A DNA stretch of 64,000 nt. Source: Vombatus ursinus (taxonomy: Eukaryota > Chordata > Mammalia > Diprotodontia > Vombatidae). This document shows positions 57,286-64,000 of this stretch, piece by piece. Each line of letters opens with the position of its first letter. Position 1 is the first letter of the stretch. The stretch lies in the NCBI RefSeq assembly GCF_900497805.2, contig NW_020954576.1:75158605-75222604 (forward strand), read 5' to 3'. Both the position numbers and the translations under genes were made by a program. The notes beneath the pieces are model-generated. The model saw nothing but the letters and a program-made list of their open reading frames with translations, was not told where the DNA came from and made no database searches.

Positions 57286-58230
57286 GTGCAATGATGCCAT
57301 GCTGTCAGTGTTATTTAAACAGGCTACCATTCTGCAATAGTAGGGTAGTTGGAAAAGTATGGGGAAAACCCCCTTATGAATAAACTGCTGCCAAAATATT
57401 TGGCATGCTGAGATTCTTTCCTCTAAATTAGTTAATTGTATCTCACAGTGGCATTTCTTGACAAGAAAAGACAAAAAGTTCAGAATGTTGATCTGAGTGT
57501 ACGTTTCCCTGGGGTATGGATACAAAAGCACCACCTGTCTTGTCCACCCTCAGAGGCAGATGACACAGGGGTTTAGACAAAGAGGTACCACAAGGATGCA
57601 GCCCATGACAAGATGAATTCCCACAAATTCCACCATTCGCCTTCTGTTTGAAGCTGCTCACCAACCTTCCCTTTAGCCATGAGGATACCAGTATGAGAGG
57701 CCATAACTTTTGACAATACTTCTAGCTCTGGAGGCAATGCTTCTGCTTCACTTTCAAGTATTAGTTCTACCTGTTCACCTGTCAAGTAAGCACTTCTGGA
57801 AACTCTAGGCAGTGACTGTAGAGTGGTAATAGGTCAGCAGGGTCATCTTAGCTACATTCAGGCATTGTCCTGTCCTGACAGCAACAATGAAACATTGCCC
57901 AGGCTTGGCACTGTCTCTCTTCATAGGTTCCAGAGGCAGGAAGAATAAATTCTGGCATTTGTGTGGACTGGCATTTAAGCCCTAGCCAGGGGAGAGAGAA
58001 ATATTAATGTCTGTTTGGACTTAGGCAATTCCTTCAGCAGAGTGATACAGAGAAATTATGAGTAAATCATACCAAGAACAAAACTCTTTTTTGTCTTCAT
58101 GTAATCTCATCATATGCTCACAATAATCTGAGGATTTCAAAAGTGGGACCAATCCCTGAGTAGAAACTTTAACAAATTGTGCCAACTCCCAGGCTAGAAG
58201 GAATCAAGGCTCGAGTAAGAAACTAATAGA
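57286..58230. other. Unassigned sequence downstream of exon f
   Basis: No gene. Open stretches on the - strand (57241-57534, 57443-57664, 57573-57785) overlap one another in different frames and have no recognisable motif. The block 57480-57960 has somewhat higher GC and may be an unrecognised old retroelement. Confidence 0.35.
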
Positions 58231-58236
58231 CAGAGT

Positions 58237-58425
58237 AGGGATTCTTAACTGTGAACTTTTAAAAAATATTTTGATAACTTTATTTCAATATAATTTCTGT
58301 TCTTTATAATCCTATGTATTTAATTGTACGCTTTGGGAAAAAAAAGGGGGAAGGGATCCATAGGCTTCACAGGACTGCCAAAGGTGTCCGTGATACACAA
58401 AAAAGGTTAAGAATTCTTAACTTAA
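58237..58425 (+). mobile_element. hAT MITE (Charlie-like), copy 2
   Basis: The ends TAGGGATTCTTAACTGTGAA and GGTTAAGAATTCTTAACTT are inverted relative to each other. The body contains GATCCATAGGCTTCACAGGA and GGTGTCCGTGATACACAAAA. No coding part. Confidence 0.6.
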
Positions 58426-58445
58426 AGGGACACTCTTCATGATAA

Positions 58446-58683
58446 TGGGGCAGCCAGGTGGCACAGGCGATAGAATGCTGGGCCTGGAGTCAGGAAGCCT
58501 CATCTTCCAGAGTTCAAATCTAGCCTCAGACACTTACTATGTGACTTAACCCAGTTTGCCTCAGTTCTCTCATCTATAAACTGGGCTAGAGAAAGAATGG
58601 CAAACCACTCCAGTATCTTTGCTAAGAAAACCCCAAGTGGGATCATGAAGAGTCAGACACAACTGAAAATGACTGAACAACAA
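58446..58683 (+). mobile_element. Mar1-type CORE-SINE, sense, 11-bp target duplication
   Basis: Head GGGGCAGCCAGGTGGCACAG, a shortened CORE, RTE-like tail GAGTCAGACACAACTGAAAA and an AAC end. Perfect repeats CTTCATGATAA lie at 58435-58445 and 58684-58694. Confidence 0.92.
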
Positions 58684-59336
58684 CTTCATGATAACATTGC
58701 AAGCCTGATTAAGATGAGAGTGCAGGCAAATGATCTAGCCAGAGAAGGACTATGTTGGGGTGAAGGACCCAGAGAAGTACCAACATAGGGTCAGGGAATA
58801 GTTAGACAACAGAAAGACTTGAGTCTATGTAACTGACTCAGCAGTGGCTCTAAGCCCATGTTTATACCTTTTTTGCTTTGTCTGGTGCTTTTAGTATATT
58901 ACTCCTGTTTGTAAGGCCTGGTTATACAAAGAAAAACAGAGCAGTAAGGGAAGCATCTCTTATGTGCCTGGAAATAAGATAATAAGAATTTCTGGACTGT
59001 GGTGGGAATTCCCAACTAGAAAAAGAAATCACTATAGATACAGGAGAATTTATGCTGGATGAGCCAGTAAATTGCATATATCGAGTTGTATTTGAGGTAT
59101 TTTCCTGCCAATGCCAAGGTCAAAGGAGAAGGAATTAATTGATTTAAGGGCTCAGGAAATTACTGGTCATTGGGTGAGCCATGTCACAACCTCATTACCT
59201 TAGGTTGTCAAAGGGAAAAGATGGAGATCTCATGAAAGTATGCTACCACAAATTGATTAAGCACTACTAATGAAATGATGAAAGATGAAGGAGATCTTTG
59301 CCGATGCCAAATGGCATTGCCTCATATCAGAAATTT

Positions 59337-60339
59337 AAACACATGGGGGTAGAGCTAAGATAGCAGAGTAAAACTATCATTTTTTCCAAACTCTTCCAAC
59401 ACACACAACAACAACAAACAACAACAACAACACCTTGATAAAAACATATCACACCAAATTTTGCACAGAAAACCAACAAAAAGTCACAATGAGTCATTTT
59501 TCTAGCCCAGGGCAACTTAAGAAAACAGAACACAGAAGTGGAGGTTGGATGGGAGCATGCCAGGTCCAAAGTGACCCAAGCAGTGACAGCAATGCTGGCT
59601 AGGGGCAGTGGCAGCAGCTGTGGCACTCAAGGACAGGAAGGGGACCGAACACCCAGTCTGAAAGAGATCCCAGGCAAACCCTCTACTTGCACTTGGCTCG
59701 GACTCAGATGCCATTTGGCAGCTCTGGTGCTCATTAGCCAGTTTTGGGTCATAGTTCCAGAGCGGTTTGTTGCCCGTTCCCCAGTTCCTGGTTGCAGTTC
59801 TAGGACAGAGAGGATTGGTTGCAGTCACAAGGGAGCTGGGGCTCTACTCTGTAAGAAACAGCGCAGACTAGGAGGGTAGTGACCAGACCTCAACCTGGAT
59901 CACATCACATTGGAAGCCCCAAAAACTTACAAGCCCCTAGACTGATCTGTGAGAGCAGTAGGACATAAAAGACAGAAATTCAGGCTAGATATTCTGCCAC
60001 CCTCCCCCCAGCTCCCAGGGGTGAGCAGAGACCAACTCTCACATAAAGTCCAACGTCAAGAAATAGGCAGGGAAAATGAACAAACAACAACAACAATCTG
60101 ACCATTAAAAAGTTACGATGGTGACAGGGAAGCTCAAGACATAAACTCAGAAGACAATCACATGAAAACATCTACTAGCAAAGCCTCAGAAGGGAAAAAA
60201 AAATGCAGATTGGACACAAGCCCAAAAAGAATTCCTAGAAGAGTTAAAGGAGGAGATCTTTAAAAAAAAAAAAACAAAATTTATTTTAAAAGCCAAACAA
60301 AAGAAGTAGAGGAAAAATTGGGAAAAGAAATGCAGACAT
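59337..60339 (+). mobile_element. L1 5' UTR and ORF1 start, sense, 3' truncated
   Basis: It starts with the typical first bases (GGGGGTAGAGCTAAGATAGC) and runs through a GC-richer 5' UTR with an (AAC) run at 59401-59433 and the AAATAGGCAGGGAAAATGA block before ORF1. It stops inside ORF1 at AGGAAAAATTGGGAAAAGAA. ORF2 and the 3' UTR are absent, the opposite of the usual 5' truncation. Confidence 0.8.
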
Positions 60340-60349
60340 CCATTTAGTC

Positions 60350-60438
60350 TTCTGCAGTTCAAATCTCCCAAGCTCAAGACAGCCAGCCTCAGTTTCCCTG
60401 CTTGCTGGAATTACAGGTGTTGCCACACTATGCCTGGC
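60350..60438 (-). pseudogene. 7SL (SRP) RNA-derived fragment
   Basis: The reverse complement begins AGCCAGGCATAGTGTGGCAA, continues CACCTGTAATTCCAGCAAGC and reaches AAACTGAGGCTGG, then CTTGAGC and a GGGAG block. This follows the first 85-90 bases (Alu domain) of 7SL RNA, including its 5' end, with scattered changes. It ends at the truncation point of the L1 next to it. It is too diverged and short to be a working SRP RNA. Similarity to Alu reflects the shared 7SL origin; marsupials have no Alu. Confidence 0.6.
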
Positions 60439-60449
60439 TCTTAAAGCCT

Positions 60450-61917
60450 ATTGAAAAAGATGCCATAAGCCATTATAGTGGCCCACTGCCCCCAGATTGT
60501 ATTTTATAATTACCTTCTACTGTGTTTCCTTTCACAAAGTATCTACTCATCTTCCTACAAATTGATAGGACTACAAACTGAATGAATATACACTAAAACA
60601 TGAAAAGCAAAACAAGGTTTTTTTTATCATTTACAAATAGAGACCCTTGAGAGTCTTAATTATCTAGTTATAGTCAGAGACTGCCAACAAGATTACTAGA
60701 ACACACTTGAAATTGGGGAATTGTTGGATAGCTCACGAAACACTGCCTGTTGCATAAATCGTTCTAGATTACCTGTGTGGTAGCTAGTGACATTTTCATC
60801 CTTGTAATTAATTCCTTGAGGATAACTGCCATTGAACTCATACTAATTTTTGTGCAGACCTAATACCTCTGCAAGTTAACTATTTCTAGAGAACTCAGAG
60901 TTTACAAATTGCAACATTACAGCCAATATGTTTCTGGGATCGGTATTAAGCTATAAGGATGGGATATGTTGCTGAATCCTCCAAGAGATTGTGTGATCCT
61001 GCATCATCATCTATTTCTGTTCCTTAATTTGTGGCATGTCTGTCCTGATCTGAGCCTACCAGACTCATTTATGGGGTCTCGCAGAGGTACCCTCAGCTTC
61101 AGGTTGCATTATCAGAGTATACTAAGGTTTGGAAGAGGGTGGCTGCCCACGGTTGTGTTTGAATGAATAGTTTGGAAATGGAAAGGACACATTGCCTACC
61201 CAAACCATTCTATCCAGATTTGTTGACAACTGGAAAAGTTTCTGTTTTGGGACTCAAAAATAGATATTAATATTTTTGCAACATTTCCCCTCCATCCCAA
61301 GTAAACAGACCCAAATAAAACCTTTGAGTCTCTATTCTGTTTGATCTTGCCAACAAATACCAGTATTTCATTAGATAGTACTTCACACATTAATAAAACT
61401 TCATTTTTAATTTTAAGTCATCAACCCCAAACTAATTCCTTAGTCAATCAGAAACCTTCCACCTACACAAAATCTTCTAAAGAGTTCATACATTGTTCAA
61501 AGTTTTCAAGACTTGATTCCCAAACCAAACCCCTGAACCTCTTTTTATTGGTTCTCAACAAACATTTTACAAATGAAAAGCTGTTTTACCAAGAGAATGT
61601 TTTACAAAGAGAGGACCTCATTGTAGTTTGAGAAGAGGAAGGGGTGGAGAGACTCAAACAGTTGAAGGAGCAGAGTATTGGCAAGCTCAATTGAAGGGTC
61701 AGGGAGAAGATGGATTTCCTCAAGTAACTAAGTCATAGCATGGAAGGAATACAGTGTTGGTTCAGTTGAGTGTAGCTTCCCTGCTTCTGTGTTGCCCATA
61801 ATGATTTCTAGTCAGAAATCTGAGGAGGAATTTGAACTCTTCATGGCTGTTTTTGTACTCAGGAAGCTATGTCAATATCCTGAGCCTTTACTTCTCTTAA
61901 CCAATTAAGTCTTGAGT
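60450..61917. other. Unassigned sequence
   Basis: No gene, RNA or nameable repeat was seen over about 1.5 kb. The 96-codon open stretch at 61341-61631 has no motif and no splice context matching CATSPERE. Confidence 0.4.
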
Positions 61918-61929
61918 AGGGTTTCAATA

Positions 61930-62182
61930 GGGAAGCGAGGTGCCACAGTGCAAAGAGCACAGTGGAAAGAGAAGACTCAACTTCCTGAGTTCAAATCCAG
62001 TCTCAGACACTTATTAGTCTGTGACCCTGGGCAAGTCACTTAATGCTGTTTGCCTCAGTTTCCTCATCTGTAAAATGAGCTGGAGAAGGAAATGGCAAAC
62101 CACTCCAGTATCTCTGTCGAGAAAGCCCCAAATGGTGTTGCAAAGAGTTGGACAGGACTGAAATGACTAAAGAACAGCAAAA
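61930..62182 (+). mobile_element. Mar1-type CORE-SINE, sense, 12-bp target duplication
   Basis: Head GAGGTGCCACAGTGCAAAGA, CORE GTGACCCTGGGCAAGTCACT, tail AGAGTTGGACAGGACTGAAA, ending in an A-rich run. Perfect repeats AGGGTTTCAATA lie at 61918-61929 and 62183-62194. Confidence 0.92.
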
Positions 62183-62649
62183 AGGGTTTCAATACTTTTG
62201 AAGGCGAATCAATTAGCCCAACCCATGTAAGAGGACAGTCTGGTATATAATGGTGTAGATAGCATCTACCACAAATATTAGAATGGTTCTTAGTTTCTAG
62301 GCAACTGATTTGGCTTTGTTAAAGTTATAAACAATATTATTAGAATCTACTTTAGCAGCCTAAAACTAACACTCAGAATAGGAGTGCAAAACCTTTATAA
62401 AAGTCCTTTCTATATCCATCAACTATCCCCCAAATAGCCAGGTCTTTCTCTGGGATTCTTAACATACAAGGAAGATAAAGTCACCTTCCTGTATTATATT
62501 CCAAAGGGGAAAAAAAAGAAAGAAAAAAGGCATCTGAACTATGGGGTTGACAAAGCAGTAGCTGCTTTTTACAAATCATTCTGTATTGTGAGTCCGTCAC
62601 TTCTCTGTTAGCAGGTGTTTAACATACATCATGATCTGGTTTCTGGAAT
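62183..62649. other. Unassigned sequence between SINE and L1
   Basis: No gene or nameable repeat was seen. An A-rich stretch lies at about 62510-62530. Confidence 0.35.
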
Positions 62650-63299
62650 CACAGAATCATTGCATTGATCAGAGTTCTTAAGTCTTTCAAAGCTGTTTGT
62701 CTTTATAATATTGTTATTGTATAAACCATTCTCCTGGTTCTCTTCTCTTCACTCTGCATCATTTCTTATAAGTGATCCTAAATTTCTCAGAAGCCTTATC
62801 TTCTTCATCTCTAACAGCACAATTGTATTCCCTTACAGTCATATACCATCATTTGTTGATTCATTTCCTAATTAATGGCCACCCTCTTAGTTTTCAATTC
62901 TTTGCCACCACAAAAAAGTACTGTATATTAATAATTAATAATTCTTACACAAATGTTTCCTTCTTTTTTATCACTATGGATATTCATACCAAGTAGTGAT
63001 ATTGATGCATTTAGTGACTTGGGGAGACAGTTCCAAATTGCTTTCCAGAAATGACTGGACCCAAAAATGTATCAATGTGCCTATTTTTCTCACAGCCCCT
63101 TGAATATTTGTCACATTCCTTTTTGTCAGCTTTGTCAATCTGGTGGGTATGAGGTGGGACCTCATAGTTGCTTTAATTTGACTTCTTTAATTATCAGTGA
63201 ATTGAAGCAGTTTTCATATAGCTATTGACAGTTTAGAGTCCTTCCTTTGAAAACTGTCTGTTCATATCTTCTGACAATTTATTAATTGGGGAATGACTA
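62650..63299 (-). mobile_element. L1 3' end, antisense, diverged
   Basis: In reverse: TTCTCCTGGTTCTCTTCTCT, TTGCCACCACAAAAAAGTAC, TGCTTTCCAGAAATGACTGG, CTGTTCATATCTTCTGACAA. It ends at GGGGAATGAC, where L2 text begins at once. Confidence 0.75.
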
Positions 63300-63935
63300 T
63301 TGCAATAGCTCAAGTCTCCCTTAAGTCTCTCCCTGCTCCAATCCATCTTCTATTCAGTTTTGGAAGTGATTTTTCTAAAGCATAGGTCTGACCAGGTTAT
63401 CTCTGTCCCTATTTATCAAATTCCAGTGGCTACCTAGTACCCCTAAGATCAAGTATAAGCTCTTCTGTTTGGTAGTTAAAGCTCTTAATAACCTGACCTT
63501 TTCCTACCCTTCCAGTCCTCTTATACTTTATTCTTCTTCATATACTCTTTGTTCCAGCAACATTGACCTATTTTCAATTCCTCTTTCCATGTCTTTTCAC
63601 TAATTATCACCCATACCTAGACCACTGCCTCACCTCTGCCTCTTAGTTTCTCTATCTTCCTTCAAAACTCAGATCAAACCCCACCTACTCTGGGAGACCT
63701 TTCCTGGTTCCAGCACCACCTCCACCCCAACTCTAATGCCTTCCACCTCATGAGTGCTTTCCATTTACGATGCATATTGTAGTATGTTGTAGGTATCTTG
63801 TAGGTATATGTAAATAACCTAGTTGTTTACATATTGTCTTGCACAATTGAATGTAAGCTTCTTGAGGGCAGGAACTATATTTTTTTCTTTTCTTTTGCCA
63901 GCATTTACCATAGAACTTAATAAATGCCTATCGAG
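63300..63935 (+). mobile_element. L2 3' end, sense
   Basis: About 640 bp of the end of L2 ORF2 and its 3' terminus, in order: ATTGCAATAGCTC, TCTAAAGCATAGGTCTGACC, ATTCCAGTGGCTACCTAGTA, CTACTCTGGGAGACCTTTCC, GTAAGCTTCTTGAGGGCAGG, TTAATAAATGCCTATCG. It is the best preserved L2 here and served as the reference for the antisense copies. Confidence 0.85.
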
Positions 63936-64000
63936 TGGATCTTTCCTCAGATATCCTTCAAAGCAACTAATAACTTGGTTTTTTTGGGTTTGGTTTTTTT

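Noticed and set aside
60345-60445. Alu-like text
   Set aside because: Alu is restricted to primates. Every other repeat here is of marsupial type, and the match is explained by 7SL RNA itself. Contamination is unlikely because the flanks are continuous local sequence.
56132-64000. Possible next CATSPERE exon (expected to encode something like AVWTENEIYLG)
   Set aside because: No AG-bounded stretch with this or a similar reading was found. The next exon is probably beyond the window.
1-64000. CRISPR arrays, operons, bacterial or phage genes
   Set aside because: The sequence is plainly vertebrate nuclear DNA with spliced exons, SINEs and LINEs. The regularly spaced short repeats are microsatellites only.

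Overview
The window is low-GC, repeat-packed mammalian DNA, and the repeats point to a marsupial. It carries many tRNA-headed CORE-SINEs of the Mar1 type whose tails resemble RTE/BovB LINEs, short L1-type poly-A SINEs with the same head, marsupial-type L1 and half-L1 (HAL1) elements, and old L2 and MIR copies. I cannot tell American from Australian marsupials from this sequence.

The one host gene I can support is CATSPERE, the epsilon auxiliary subunit of the sperm CatSper calcium channel, on the + strand. Six consecutive exons (1873-1942, 5852-5925, 15385-15409, 25391-25468, 29429-29535, 55642-56131) have AG/GT boundaries, join in phase with no stop, and give a product that aligns in order with the N-terminal part of human CATSPERE as I remember it. 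One is a 25-bp microexon. The exons for the signal peptide, the rest of the ectodomain and the C-terminal membrane helix lie outside the window or were not found.

Everything else is intronic. Intron 1 holds an LTR-like region at 4.4-5.1 kb. Intron 2 (5.9-15.4 kb) holds a broken class I endogenous retrovirus (about 9.3-12.7 kb, - strand) and L2 fragments. Intron 3 (15.4-25.4 kb) holds a nearly complete HAL1 (18454-21100, target duplication visible) and an internally deleted L1. Intron 5 (29.5-55.6 kb) is the largest. It contains an antisense L1 with an 11-bp target duplication, an L1 inserted in an older L1, an antisense L1 with a young 260-bp internal duplication, and a stack at 44.9-51.5 kb. 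In that stack an antisense L1 was hit by a probable processed pseudogene (18-bp perfect duplication), a Charlie-type hAT transposon (8-bp duplication) and an RTE-type SINE. Downstream of the last exon are MIR/Mar1 SINEs, hAT MITEs, a 5'-complete but 3'-truncated L1, a 7SL-RNA-like fragment and an L2 3' end.

Repeat family names are from memory of consensus sequences, and no database search was possible. Boundaries flanked by target-site duplications are precise; the others are approximate.
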